Positions 17,853 through 26,204 are shown, counted from the stretch's first letter. The stretch is DNA of 40,281 bases from Patescibacteria group bacterium (GCA_018818405.1 JAHIRY010000017.1:71563-111843), one strand, 5' to 3'. Program-made: numbers and translations. The notes: generated from the letters alone by a model not told the origin.

Positions 17853-18851
17853 TTAGTAATACTTGCGAGCATTCCGCAAATGTTCGTCATAAGTTCGGCT
17901 GAAAATTATTTCATTTTCCGGAGTTGTCAAAAAATACAAATAATCGGTGTCAGCCGGATAAATCACCGCTCGTATCGCTTCAATGCTCGGATTGCAAATC
18001 GGTCCGGGCGGCAAACCGTAATATTTGTAAGTATTGTACGGATTATCTATTTTCGTGTCATCCAGACTCGGACGCGTTGTTCCTTTTTTTGTAATGTAAT
18101 TCACGGTCGCGTCCGATTGCAACGGAATTCCTTTGTCAATTCTGTCCCAAAAAACTTGCGCCACCACCCGCCTGTTTTCATAACCAAACATTTCCTTTTC
18201 CACAATGCTGGCCAAGGTCACCACTTTGAAAATCGATTTTTTTTGCTTTTTAATTTCCGCTCGCATTTCATCAGTCAATTTATTGTCAAAATTGAACAGC
18301 ATTTTCTCGACAATCGCATCGAGCGAAGTCTGCTTGAAAACGCGATAAGTGTCAGGATACAAATATCCTTCCAAACTCGCATCCTTTGCCCGATCGAACA
18401 AAAAATCCCAATCTTCCGAAGAATAATCCTTACCGTATTTCACCAATTCATTTCTTTCAATCAGATTTCCCTCGGCTAAATATTCATCAATATCATCCAC
18501 CGACCAGCCTTCAATAATTTTTATTTCCGTTTCTTTCGTCCGCTGTCCTGTCATGAATTTTTCCAATAATTGTTTCACGCTCAAATCGGTTCGAAGATCA
18601 TACTCGCCATCCACAAATCTTGTTTCATATCCCATTTTCCAAACATACAATTTGAACCAAAAAGGCTGTTCCAAAAAACCTTCGTCAACCAAATTCCGAG
18701 TAATTGTTTCAACGCCCTGTCCCTTTTCGATTATAAAAGTCTTGTCGCCGTATTGATTTGAATTTACCGCATTTATTTCATGAAAATATAAAAACAATCC
18801 GGCAATTCCCGCCAAAATGATTAAAGAAAATAAAATTTTTATTTTTCGCAT
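17853..18851 (-). CDS. mltG: Endolytic murein transglycosylase MltG (YceG-like)
   Basis: The 332-residue protein has an N-terminal membrane anchor (about residues 5-24) and an extracytoplasmic catalytic domain. The catalytic glutamate lies in TLASIVEKE (Glu218), with QSDATVNYI and YNTYKYYGLPPGPICNPS downstream, all diagnostic. MltG cuts nascent peptidoglycan strands and is thought to set their length. Its start overlaps the end of the dedA-like gene by 13 bases, so the two are probably co-translated. Confidence 0.96.
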   Translation of the reverse strand: MRKIKILFSLIILAGIAGLFLYFHEINAVNSNQYGDKTFIIEKGQGVETITRNLVDEGFLEQPFWFKLYVWKMGYETRFVDGEYDLRTDLSVKQLLEKFMTGQRTKETEIKIIEGWSVDDIDEYLAEGNLIERNELVKYGKDYSSEDWDFLFDRAKDASLEGYLYPDTYRVFKQTSLDAIVEKMLFNFDNKLTDEMRAEIKKQKKSIFKVVTLASIVEKEMFGYENRRVVAQVFWDRIDKGIPLQSDATVNYITKKGTTRPSLDDTKIDNPYNTYKYYGLPPGPICNPSIEAIRAVIYPADTDYLYFLTTPENEIIFSRTYDEHLRNARKYY

Positions 18852-19477
18852 AATGATTTATTTTGTAATTTCTTTTTAAATATTTTTGTAAAAATTAACG
18901 GAGAGACAGTCAACATAATCACAAAGACGATGAAAATCGCAAACACGCTCATCATGTTTCTCAAAAGTTCATAGGATTTCCCAAACACAAATCCGATCAA
19001 AAGATAAAACATCGCCCAAATAATAATTCCCAAAATATCGTAAAAAATAAATTTTCTTTCTTTTTCACCGGCAGCTCCCATATAAAACGGAACAAAGGCT
19101 CTGGTCGGTCCGATAAATCTGCCGATTACAATGCTGAGTCCGCCGCGGTTCAGGAGAAAATCTCCGGCTTCCGGCAAATACAAAAATCTGAATAATTTTT
19201 TTTTGCCGATTTTCAAATCCAATCCCTTGTATCTGCCCATATAATAACTCAGAATATCCGCCACGCCCGCGCCCAGAACTGCCATGGCAAAAGAAACAAA
19301 AATATTGAACTGACCGGTATAGCAAAAAAATCCGAACATAACGATTATTACGGTTCCCGGGAAAATCGATCCCACAAAAGCCAACGCTTCCAAAAACGCG
19401 CACAAAAAAATTATAAAGTATCCGAAATTCGGAAAAATTCCAAGCCAATTTTGAATTTTAAATAATATTTCTTCCAT
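18839..19477 (-). CDS. DedA / VTT-domain membrane protein
   Basis: This 212-residue membrane protein has the DedA signature GRFIGPTRAFVPFYMGAAG, the re-entrant ALAFVGSIFPG segment and several membrane helices. DedA proteins act as lipid flippases, for example recycling undecaprenyl phosphate, and affect proton-motive force and division. The neighbouring uppP gene makes an undecaprenyl-phosphate role attractive, but that is inference. Confidence 0.93.
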   Translation of the reverse strand: MEEILFKIQNWLGIFPNFGYFIIFLCAFLEALAFVGSIFPGTVIIVMFGFFCYTGQFNIFVSFAMAVLGAGVADILSYYMGRYKGLDLKIGKKKLFRFLYLPEAGDFLLNRGGLSIVIGRFIGPTRAFVPFYMGAAGEKERKFIFYDILGIIIWAMFYLLIGFVFGKSYELLRNMMSVFAIFIVFVIMLTVSPLIFTKIFKKKLQNKSLCEK

Positions 19478-19482
19478 CTTTA

Positions 19483-20565
19483 TTACAAATAATCGTGTTT
19501 GTTATCGGTTTTCATTTTTTCCAGCAATTTCTTTATTTCCTGCGCTTTTGTTTTCGGACAAATGAGCAGAGCATCGTCGCTGTCCACTATCACCAAGTCA
19601 TCAATTCCAAGCGTGGCGACAATTTTATTTTTCTTGCCGTAAATAATGCAACCCGAAGTGTCTTCTCCCGCCCAATCCGCGAAAATCAAATTTCCGGAAT
19701 TGTCTGTTCTCGCCTTTTGCGCGTCATACAAAACATCAAACGCTCCCAAATCGCTCCAGCCGAAATCTCCTCTGACAATCAGAACTTCTTTCGGATCTAT
19801 TTTTTCCGTAATGGCGTAATCAAATGAAATTTTTTCCATTTGAGAAAAAGCCTTTTCCACGGTTTCCGCGCTTCCGTTCGCCAATGCGCCGGAAATTTTA
19901 TTCAACAATTCATAATGCGCCGGACTGTATTGTCTGAAAGCCTGCAAAATTTTTCGCGGCGTCCACATATAATAACTCGCGTGCCAAAGATAATTTCCAT
20001 TTTCCAAATACGCTTTCGCGGTTTCAAAATCAGGCTTTTCCGTATGGCCGAGAAATTCATAAATAGCGATACTATCAACGGTTTCCAATTTTTTTCCGAT
20101 CCGCGTATAGCCGAGAACCGTGCTGGCGAATGTCGGCCAGATCGCAATGTCCACCATTTTTCCGGTTTGCCGAATCATTTTATCAGCCAGATTGATTATT
20201 TTCAAAAATTTTTCTTTTTCCGCGATAAAATGATCGGACGGAATGTACGCGATCGGTTCATCGGGAAATGAATTGAACAAATATGCAGCCGCAAATCCCA
20301 TTGCCGGAGCAGTGTCTCTTTTTTCCGGCTCGATTATAAAATTATTCTCGGGAATTTCCGGCGCCAGCGCTCTGGCTGTGGCAAGCAAATCTTTATTCAA
20401 AGAAACATAAATATCATTAACCGAAAAATCACGCAAAAATCGATCAACCGTTTGCTCGAACATTGTCCTTTCTCCGATGATGCGGGAAAATTGCTTCGGC
20501 TGTTTTTCCCTGCTCAACGGCCAGAGCCTGCTCCCGCCGCCGCCGGCCAGAATTACTATTTTCAT
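19483..20565 (-). CDS. manC: Mannose-1-phosphate guanylyltransferase
   Basis: The 360-residue nucleotidyltransferase begins VILAGGGGSRLWPLSREKQPKQF, the sugar-nucleotide binding motif; it also has FIIEPEKRDTAPAMG, IAYIPSDHFI and RGDFGWSDLGAFD, all typical of GDP-mannose pyrophosphorylases. It lacks the C-terminal mannose-6-phosphate isomerase domain found in bifunctional forms. It would make GDP-mannose for surface glycans. It sits between uppP and dedA in a group of envelope genes. Confidence 0.94.
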   Translation of the reverse strand: MKIVILAGGGGSRLWPLSREKQPKQFSRIIGERTMFEQTVDRFLRDFSVNDIYVSLNKDLLATARALAPEIPENNFIIEPEKRDTAPAMGFAAAYLFNSFPDEPIAYIPSDHFIAEKEKFLKIINLADKMIRQTGKMVDIAIWPTFASTVLGYTRIGKKLETVDSIAIYEFLGHTEKPDFETAKAYLENGNYLWHASYYMWTPRKILQAFRQYSPAHYELLNKISGALANGSAETVEKAFSQMEKISFDYAITEKIDPKEVLIVRGDFGWSDLGAFDVLYDAQKARTDNSGNLIFADWAGEDTSGCIIYGKKNKIVATLGIDDLVIVDSDDALLICPKTKAQEIKKLLEKMKTDNKHDYL

Positions 20566-20586
20566 AATTTTAATATTTTCAAAACG

Positions 20587-21405
20587 CTATCTTGCTAAAA
20601 ACATTCCGATTGCCAAAAACATCGCCAGACAAATTCGATACCAAGCGAAAATTTTCAACGAATGATTTTGCAAATATTTCAATAAATGTTTTACCACAAA
20701 AAAACCGAGAACAAAAGAGGACGAAAAACCGATCAAGAAAAACGCAATATCCTGCGACGATAAATAATCAAAATTTATTTTTACGATTTTGAACAACGCG
20801 GCTCCGAAAATTATCGGAATTCCCATCAAAAAAGAAAACCGCGCCGCCTCGCTCCTCTTCAATTTCAAACTCATGCCTGCTACAATGGTAATGCCGGATC
20901 GAGACACGCCGGGAATGAGCGCCAGAGCTTGCGCAATTCCGATATAAACAGATTTCCATCCGCTCAGTCCGGAAAAATCGCGAGTCTTTTCGAAAAATTT
21001 CTCGGCAATGAAAAATAAAATCGCGCCCAACAGCAGAGTAATTATTATTATCTCGGTTGAACGCACATACTTTTCTATTATCGATTCAAAAATAACGCCC
21101 GCGCATCCGGCCGGAATCGTAGCGTAAAAAATATTCAGCGCGACTTTCAAATCGCTCTGAACAATGGATTTTCCCGGGATAAAAATTTTAATTACAGCCC
21201 AAAAATATTTTTTCAACTCTTCGCGAAAATAAATCACCAGCGCGCACGCTGTTCCCAGATGAAGAGCCAGATCAAACGCGACATTTTGCTCTAAATTGAA
21301 ATTTAATATATTATGAAGAATAACCAAATGTCCGGAGCTGGAAATCGGCAAAAATTCGGTAATCGCCTGGACAATTCCCAGAATCAACGCGTATATATAA
21401 ACCAT
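20587..21405 (-). CDS. uppP: Undecaprenyl-diphosphatase
   Basis: The 272-residue polytopic membrane protein has the BacA/UppP signatures: AITEFLPISSSGHLVIL near the N-terminus and ALIPGVSRSGITIVAGM in the middle. It dephosphorylates undecaprenyl diphosphate so the lipid carrier can be reused in cell wall and glycan synthesis, and is linked to bacitracin resistance. Its ATG is only 11 bases from the ATG of the divergent gene at 21417. Confidence 0.97.
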   Translation of the reverse strand: MVYIYALILGIVQAITEFLPISSSGHLVILHNILNFNLEQNVAFDLALHLGTACALVIYFREELKKYFWAVIKIFIPGKSIVQSDLKVALNIFYATIPAGCAGVIFESIIEKYVRSTEIIIITLLLGAILFFIAEKFFEKTRDFSGLSGWKSVYIGIAQALALIPGVSRSGITIVAGMSLKLKRSEAARFSFLMGIPIIFGAALFKIVKINFDYLSSQDIAFFLIGFSSSFVLGFFVVKHLLKYLQNHSLKIFAWYRICLAMFLAIGMFLAR

Positions 21406-21416
21406 AATTTATTTGT

Positions 21417-21854
21417 ATGATTATTGAATATCAATTTATCGTCCTGCCGCTCATCGCGGTTATTTGCGCCCAATTATTAAAACTCGCAATCAATGGAATT
21501 CGCGGAAAATTTTCCTGGAAAGATCTAGTTTCATACGGAGGAATGCCCTCATCCCACACCGCTTTTGTTACCGCTCTCGCCGCCATTGTCGGATATTTTG
21601 AAGGGTGGAATTCTCCAATTTTCGCGATCGCCTTTATTTTCGGCATCATCGTCGTCAGAGATGCCGGCGGATACAGGCGGATGATGGGAAAACAAGCGAA
21701 AACTCTCAACTCAATAATACAGCAAATCCCGGCCGAATTGAGCTGTCAATTTCCGCATCTGGATGAACGGATCGGACACACTCCCAAACAATTATTTTTC
21801 GGCTCGCTCATCGGACTACTAACAATTGTAATATACATTTTAATAATTTCCTAA
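21417..21854 (+). CDS. Divergent PAP2 (DUF212 / YuiD) family membrane protein
   Basis: The 145-residue membrane protein has GGMPSSHTAFVTALA, VRDAGGYRRMMGKQA and LDERIGHTPKQ, the conserved blocks of this divergent acid-phosphatase family. It probably acts on a phosphorylated lipid; the substrate is not known. It faces away from uppP and converges with mutM with a two-base gap, so no terminator separates it from mutM. Confidence 0.9.
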   Translation: MIIEYQFIVLPLIAVICAQLLKLAINGIRGKFSWKDLVSYGGMPSSHTAFVTALAAIVGYFEGWNSPIFAIAFIFGIIVVRDAGGYRRMMGKQAKTLNSIIQQIPAELSCQFPHLDERIGHTPKQLFFGSLIGLLTIVIYILIIS

Positions 21855-21856
21855 AA

Positions 21857-22720
21857 TCATTTCTGGCAGACCGGACAAAAGCAGGAACTGCGTCCGCCAA
21901 GTTTTATTCTTTTTATAATGCTTGTGCATTTTTTGCACTTCATTCCTTCTCTGCCGTAAACTTTCAGCAACTTTTGAAAATTTCCGGTTTGTCCGCCGAC
22001 TCGGACATAAGTATCAACAGAAGTGCCGCCATGGCCAATGGCTGATTTCAGCACTTCTTTTATTTTTTTAAATAACTTTTTTCTTTCAGCAATTGAAATG
22101 TCGCGGATCAATCTGAAAGGAAGAATGCCGGAAGCAAAACAAATTTCATCAGCGTAAATATTTCCAATACCGGAAATCAACTTCTGATTCATCAAAAAAA
22201 TTTTAATTTTATTATTCGGCCGTTTGTCCATAATTGAATTGAAATGCGCGAAATCAAATTCTTTTTCCAGCGGATCCATTCCGTATTTTTCCAATTCTTT
22301 GTCCAATCCCTTCCTGTCCGTTAATTTCATAAATCCGAATTTGCGCAAATCATTGAAATATAAATTCGTTCCATCGCTGAATTTCAAAATCGCGCGCGTA
22401 AATTTGTTCGGAACCTCGGTAGCGCCGACAATTTCATGTCCGCCGGAAACAATCTGTCCTCTCTTCGGTTCAAAAACCAATTGTCCGGTCATTTTCAAAT
22501 GAATCAACAAAAAAAGCTCTTGATCAAAAGTAATAATCAAAAGTTTTGCTTTTCTATCCACTTTTTCAATTGTCAATGCTTTTAATTTTCTTTTTATCGA
22601 AGCTGAAGGAAAAACATTTTTCTTGAATCCCTGATCGAGCCAAACTTCTTTTATTTTCTTTCCGATTATCCGCTCCTTCAAATCGTTTTTCACTGTCTCC
22701 ACTTCCGGTAATTCGGGCAT
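21857..22720 (-). CDS. mutM: Formamidopyrimidine-DNA glycosylase
   Basis: The 287-residue protein starts PELPEVETVKNDL, so after Met removal Pro is the catalytic nucleophile and Glu2 follows. The helix-two-turn-helix region has GIGNIYADEI, and the C-terminal zinc finger is Cys-x2-Cys-x16-Cys-x2-Cys. It removes oxidised purines such as 8-oxoguanine from DNA and nicks the strand. Length is normal (about 270-290). Confidence 0.98.
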   Translation of the reverse strand: MPELPEVETVKNDLKERIIGKKIKEVWLDQGFKKNVFPSASIKRKLKALTIEKVDRKAKLLIITFDQELFLLIHLKMTGQLVFEPKRGQIVSGGHEIVGATEVPNKFTRAILKFSDGTNLYFNDLRKFGFMKLTDRKGLDKELEKYGMDPLEKEFDFAHFNSIMDKRPNNKIKIFLMNQKLISGIGNIYADEICFASGILPFRLIRDISIAERKKLFKKIKEVLKSAIGHGGTSVDTYVRVGGQTGNFQKLLKVYGREGMKCKKCTSIIKRIKLGGRSSCFCPVCQK

Positions 22721-22775
22721 AGTTTTATTTGTTGAATATTATTTTAATTCAATGAAACGTTTGCGCGAATAAACG

Positions 22776-22798
22776 ACCCCGCAGCAAGCTGTCGGGGT
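22776..22798. repeat. Hairpin at the right end of the IS200-like element
   Basis: ACCCCG + CAG pairs with CTG + CGGGGT. It contains CGCAGCAAGC (22780-22789), which recurs at the other end (23269-23278), matching the subterminal hairpins of IS200/IS605 elements. Confidence 0.6.
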
Positions 22799-22799
22799 A

Positions 22800-23249
22800 T
22801 TAACGAAACAACGACATCTGCTCAGTGTATAATTGCTTATAATTTTTCAAACCCTGATTCTTTATATAATTACTTATACTATTCTCATTCCCCCGTTGCC
22901 CTGCCGTATTTACAAAATATCCATCAGACCAAAATTCTCCACCCCACAATTATTTCTTTACCTCAGGACAACTCTTAAATATCTCTCTCGCTGTTATACT
23001 TTTTATTGTTTGTACTATCTTTTTAGCACTATACATCGGCACAGACTGCACGAAAAAATGAACATGATTCTTGTCCGTACCAATTTCCATAAATCTTATC
23101 TCATATCTCTTGCTTATCTCTAAACAGACTTTCTTTAACTCCGCATCCACTTCTTCCAACTCGAAAACTGAACTCCTGTATTTTGCCGGACATACAAAAT
23201 GATATAACAGAACCGACACATTATGAATTTTATGTAGATATTCGCTCAT
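22800..23249 (-). pseudogene. tnpA: IS200/IS605-type TnpA (Y1 transposase) broken by an in-frame stop
   Basis: The frame from the ATG at 23249 encodes an HUH single-strand transposase: YHFVCPAKYR, then the HUH metal site in NHVHFFVQS. A TAA at 22950-22952 then stops it. Reading on in the same frame gives 49 more family-like residues (LWGGEFWSDGYFVNT...) to the next stop at 22800. The catalytic tyrosine (in DGYFVN) is therefore lost from the truncated product, so the gene is almost certainly inactive. A Gln codon (CAA) is the likely ancestor of the TAA. Confidence 0.88.
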
Positions 23250-23262
23250 CCCTCCATTGTAC

Positions 23263-23295
23263 CACTTACGCAGCAAGCCGCGGGGAATTTACCCC
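23263..23295. repeat. Left-end palindromic sequences of the IS200-like element
   Basis: Contains CGCAGCAAGC (shared with 22780-22789) and the GGGG-AATTTA-CCCC hairpin. It lies upstream of tnpA on the minus strand and directly abuts the integrase fragment, marking the element boundary. Confidence 0.55.
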
Positions 23296-23298
23296 AAA

Positions 23299-23805
23299 GC
23301 GATTAAATATGTGCCTAAACTTGTGGAAAATAAGCAATATTACCAATTTACAGCCATTGACTGCGCTACTCGATGGCGATATTTGGAAATCTATGATGAC
23401 CACTCCAACCTTTCATCAATAAAATTTTTAGAGAAAGTAATATCGATAGCTCCCTTTAGAATAAAAGCGATCAAAACAGACAATGGCAGTAATTTTACCA
23501 ATCGCTACACCGGTTATTTGAAAAGTTCTGATCCGATAAATCCTAAATTGCATGAATTGGATATTGTTTGTCAAAAATATAACATTATCCACTACCTCAT
23601 TGATCCGGGCAAACCCGCTCAAAATGGCAAGGTGGAACGTAGCCACAGATCAGATCAAGAGATATTTTACAACCGCGTGATGTTTACTAACTTACTTGAA
23701 CTTAACCGCAAAATTAAAATTTGGAATAAGCAATATAACAACTTAGAGCATTGCGGTCTTAATGGTAAAACACCAAACGAAATGTTAAAATTATTAACAA
23801 ACTAA
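23299..23805 (+). pseudogene. N-terminally truncated DDE integrase/transposase (IS481-like rve domain)
   Basis: Homology-like sequence begins at IKYVPKL (about 23302) with the rve core: YYQFTAIDCATRWRYL, IKTDNGSNFTN (second Asp), PAQNGKVERSHR (Glu) and a C-terminal NGKTPNEML. The N-terminal helix-turn-helix half and the first catalytic Asp, which would precede IKYVP, are absent; the upstream frame is IS200-end sequence. This is a transposase remnant, probably cut by insertion of the IS200-like element or a linked deletion. Confidence 0.85.
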
Positions 23806-23907
23806 AACCGCCAAATGTGTGCGCTTAAAACAAAACCTCAATTGCACCTTTACGGTAATCCGGGTGTATAGGTAATAAGATATCACTAAATTTACAAAAA
23901 TTCACTT

Positions 23908-24126
23908 ATGATAATAAACGTAAAAGTCACGCCCAGAGCTTCGAAAAACGAGGTGGTGAAAGTTTCTGACAACATATATAGAATCAAAGTGACTGTTCCG
24001 CCGGAAAAAGGAATGGCCAATGAAATGGTAATTCAGTTGCTCGCAAAGGAACTGAAAGTACCGCGCTCAAACATTTCTATAAAAGCGGGCGCAGGAGTCC
24101 GAGAAAAATTAATTGAAATAAAATAA
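23908..24126 (+). CDS. DUF167 / YggU family protein
   Basis: The 72-residue protein has the family's VTPRASKNEV start, a central VTVPPEKGMANE and the closing KAGAGVREKLIEI. Structures of relatives show a small alpha/beta fold; function is unknown. It follows the transposase remnant by about 100 bases and has its own terminator. Confidence 0.88.
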   Translation: MIINVKVTPRASKNEVVKVSDNIYRIKVTVPPEKGMANEMVIQLLAKELKVPRSNISIKAGAGVREKLIEIK

Positions 24127-24156
24127 AAAAAGCTCTGAATTCACAGAGCTTTTTAT
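24127..24156 (+). terminator. Terminator after the DUF167 gene
   Basis: AAAAAGCTCTG pairs with CAGAGCTTTTT across a 6-base loop; it is symmetrical and may act in both directions. Confidence 0.85.
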
Positions 24157-24228
24157 TTCAAAAAATCTTTTTCTCCACTTTGACAATAATTTTATTCATT
24201 TCACAAGTGTCGTAAAACACAACAACAT

Positions 24229-24244
24229 TGTTCCACGTGGAACA
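24229..24244. promoter_or_regulatory. parS: parS-like ParB-binding site 1
   Basis: TGTTCCACGTGGAACA is a perfect 16-bp palindrome that fits the bacterial parS consensus TGTTNCACGTGNAACA. The palindrome extends by two bases on each side. ParB loads at such sites, normally close to the origin. Confidence 0.8.
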
Positions 24245-24554
24245 ATGCAACTGCGCACATTCCCCGCGCAATTTTTTTTTGTAAAATTCCGGCGAAATTA
24301 AAACCTTTTCTTTTCCACTAAACGCAATCCAGTCGCCGCTTCATCATTCCCCAACATTACAAAAAAAAATTTAAATCACAAAATCGTTCAACCGCTGACT
24401 TTCACCAAAACAAACACCGAAAAACTTCCTTAACTTGTTTATTACAAAACAATTCAACGATCCGCAAACTTTCTCACACTAACCCAAAACTACAATTATA
24501 TTTCCACAAAGAAAATCTCAATATATTTTAAATAAAAAATCAAAAAAAAATCGA

Positions 24555-24578
24555 ATTGTCTAGACTGGTGTGTACAAA
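24555..24578. repeat. 24-bp imperfect palindrome, copy A
   Basis: Pattern TTGTCTAGAC-TG-GTGTGTACAAA. It matches copy C (33473) at about 19 of 24 positions, and a DnaA-box-like cluster follows within 60 bases. Confidence 0.6.
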
Positions 24579-24607
24579 CGCAGACAAATTACCCACTTTT
24601 CAACAAC

Positions 24608-24647
24608 TTATCCCCAGTTTACCACGCATTTTCCACACTTATTCACA
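24608..24647 (+). promoter_or_regulatory. DnaA-box-like cluster 1
   Basis: TTATCCCCA (24608, one mismatch), TTTTCCACA (24629) and TTATTCACA (24639); the last two fit TTWTNCACA exactly. Confidence 0.55.
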
Positions 24648-24872
24648 AAATCAACATAAATAAACACAACACAATTCCAAAAAAAATTCACCGCCCACCA
24701 AAAATTTCAATCCGAAAAACAACATCATTGGAACCGAAACAAAAAATATTGAAATCAACAACAATTAATTTTCAACAAAAGGAACTGAATCCTTCTTCTC
24801 AATAAAACAAAAAAAAATCAGCATCCCTGCTGTTTCCAAATCATCACTGAAATTCCGAACCCCCTAAAATCG

Positions 24873-24974
24873 GTTAATGGCTCGCCAGGAACCAACAAAA
24901 CCTTCGCTTATCCGAATCCAAGTTAATGGCTTGCCATGAACCAACGCAAACTTCGCTTATCGTCCATTCTCAAC
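24873..24974. repeat. Two tandem degenerate units downstream of tRNA-Arg(CCT)
   Basis: Units starting GTTAATGGCTCGCCAGGAACC (by parts GTTAATGGC / GCCA / GAACCAAC) at 24873 and GTTAATGGC at 24922 share the pattern TTAATGGC-GCCA-GAACCAAC-CTTCGCTTATC. The second unit forms part of the long hairpin repeat at 24928-24996. Confidence 0.6.
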
Positions 24975-24996
24975 TTAAAAAGCGTTTGGTTCATGG
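24928..24996. repeat. 69-bp tRNA-flanking hairpin repeat, copy 1
   Basis: CCATGAACCAACGC pairs with GCGTTTGGTTCATGG (one bulge) around a loop of about 30 bases, directly after the tRNA CCA end. It differs from the copy at 27412-27480 at three positions. Confidence 0.8.
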
Positions 24997-25068
24997 TGCT
25001 CTCGGGCGGAATCGAACCACCATCGTATCCTTAGGACGGATCCGCTCTATCCATTGAGCTACGAGAGC
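24994..25068 (-). tRNA. tRNA-Arg (anticodon CCT)
   Basis: A full cloverleaf is readable on the minus strand: acceptor GCTCTCG/CGAGAGC, D arm GCTC/GAGC, anticodon loop GTCCTAA with CCT at 25033-25035, T arm with GGTTCGATTCC, and an encoded CCA. It reads the rare AGG codon. Confidence 0.95.
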
Positions 25069-25093
25069 ATTCACCCCAGACCAACCAGCAAAA

Positions 25094-25109
25094 TGTTCCA
25101 CGTGGAACA
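25094..25109. promoter_or_regulatory. parS: parS-like ParB-binding site 2
   Basis: TGTTCCACGTGGAACA, identical in its 16-bp core to the site at 24229, 865 bases away and just upstream of tRNA-Arg(CCT). Two exact copies make chance unlikely. Confidence 0.8.
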
Positions 25110-25348
25110 TTCACGCCCCACAAACTCGACACAAATCAACGTTTTGCGTAAATCTTAAGTAAACTTTGCGTCGTAAAACATTACACTAATTTCAAAATAT
25201 TATCTGTGTGCGCATCTTACAATTTTCCCCGCTTTTTTCCTGTGCTTTTTTGCCGCAACTTTTTGCTTTTTGTTCATACGCTTAATTCTTTTATTTCAAA
25301 ACCGAACAAATTAATCTTATATCAAACCGTCGCTTATAGCAATCACAC

Positions 25349-25858
25349 TTAGCGAACATACAAATACAGGGGACAATAATTTTCTTTTCTATCAATTTTC
25401 GCCGGATTCCATCCGTCAATCGGCCAAACATGAACCAATACCCTGGCTCCCGGCCTTAATTCCGATTCCAATTTTTCCCTTAATTTAGGAAATGCTTTCG
25501 GCAAAAGAAAAATAAAAACAACATCCGCATCTCGCAAATCAGCGCTCCAAAAACTCTTGAACCTGATTTTTACATTGATCTTTTTCCCGGAAAATAATTT
25601 TCTAAACTTCGCTAAAAACAAAGGAATTATTGATATTTCAAATCCCTCGGCAACCGCGCCCAGCTCTGCGGCGGGGAATAGGAGCCGGCCGTCGCCGCAA
25701 CCGAGATCATAAACTTTTTGTCCCTGTTTTATGTCAGCCAATTTCAAAAAACGCGCCACATCAAACTTTTTCGAGGGAACCCATGGCGCGCCGGATATTC
25801 CAGCGTAAGCAAAACTGCAAAGAATAACGAATATTATTAAATAAAAAATAATTTCCAT
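25349..25858 (-). CDS. Class I SAM-dependent methyltransferase (membrane-anchored)
   Basis: The 169-residue protein has a hydrophobic N-terminus (about 1-20), then VYDLGCGDGRLLFPAAELGA, the AdoMet-binding motif I, and VEGFEIS-like motif II (here AEGFEIS). The motif-IV-like region reads DLRDADVVFIFLLP. Target unknown; relatives with an N-terminal helix are often annotated only as methyltransferases. It is followed 3' by the origin-like region. Confidence 0.85.
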   Translation of the reverse strand: MEIIFYLIIFVILCSFAYAGISGAPWVPSKKFDVARFLKLADIKQGQKVYDLGCGDGRLLFPAAELGAVAEGFEISIIPLFLAKFRKLFSGKKINVKIRFKSFWSADLRDADVVFIFLLPKAFPKLREKLESELRPGARVLVHVWPIDGWNPAKIDRKENYCPLYLYVR

Positions 25859-25865
25859 GCAGTTT

Positions 25866-26096
25866 TTATTTTTTTTTACTTTTCATCAGCATACCGATGC
25901 TCAAACCCAGTGCAGCCGCGAAAAAAATCGCTCCGCCGAAGCAAGGCGTAAAAAACGGATTAACCGCATTTACCGCGCATCCGACGGAACAATCTTTCGA
26001 TTGAATCCAGCTGATCAACTCCATGACAAATACTGTCCAAGCTAATAATGTTCCGACGATCAAAACAAAAAATTGACTCAAAACTAACTTTTTCAT
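25866..26096 (-). CDS. Small two-helix membrane protein of unknown function
   Basis: The product is about 76 residues from the ATG at 26096 (an ATG-like start at 26135 would add 13). It has two membrane segments (about residues 7-28 and 45-68) separated by a loop with three cysteines (CSVGC and TPC), which could be metal- or disulphide-forming. A basic KSKKK tail follows. No Shine-Dalgarno sequence is seen. Lies seven bases upstream of the methyltransferase gene, so the two are probably co-transcribed. Confidence 0.65.
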   Translation of the reverse strand: MKKLVLSQFFVLIVGTLLAWTVFVMELISWIQSKDCSVGCAVNAVNPFFTPCFGGAIFFAAALGLSIGMLMKSKKK

Positions 26097-26178
26097 TTTT
26101 GTAATTTTATTTATTTTACCTGAATATTTTAACATTTATTTTTCGGGAAACAAAGTAATTACTCAATAATCAAAACAA

Positions 26179-26204
26179 AAATATAGCACTTGCATGCTAT
26201 ATTT
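26179..26204. repeat. Inverted repeat AAATATAGC / GCTATATTT
   Basis: A perfect 9-bp inverted repeat with an 8-base spacer in the divergent spacer 26097-26432. It could be an operator or weak terminator. Nothing else clear is seen in this spacer except the promoter at 26416. Confidence 0.45.

Larger units (their letters stand above)
24157..24993. other. Gene-free, strongly G-poor region with origin-like sites
   Basis: About 840 bases without a gene. It is AT-rich with marked strand asymmetry: in 24661-24780 the plus strand has 28 C and 6 G. It contains a parS-like palindrome (24229), a copy of the 24-bp palindrome (24555), DnaA-box-like sites (24608-24647), a terminator-like CAGCA/TGCTG hairpin (about 24820-24832) and the tRNA-flank repeats. 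It resembles one part of a replication-origin region. Confidence 0.5.

Noticed and set aside
17236-18479. Plus-strand frames of about 200 codons opposite translin and mltG
   Set aside because: Antisense shadows rich in Phe and Ser/Arg, as expected from reverse reading of Glu/Lys-rich genes.
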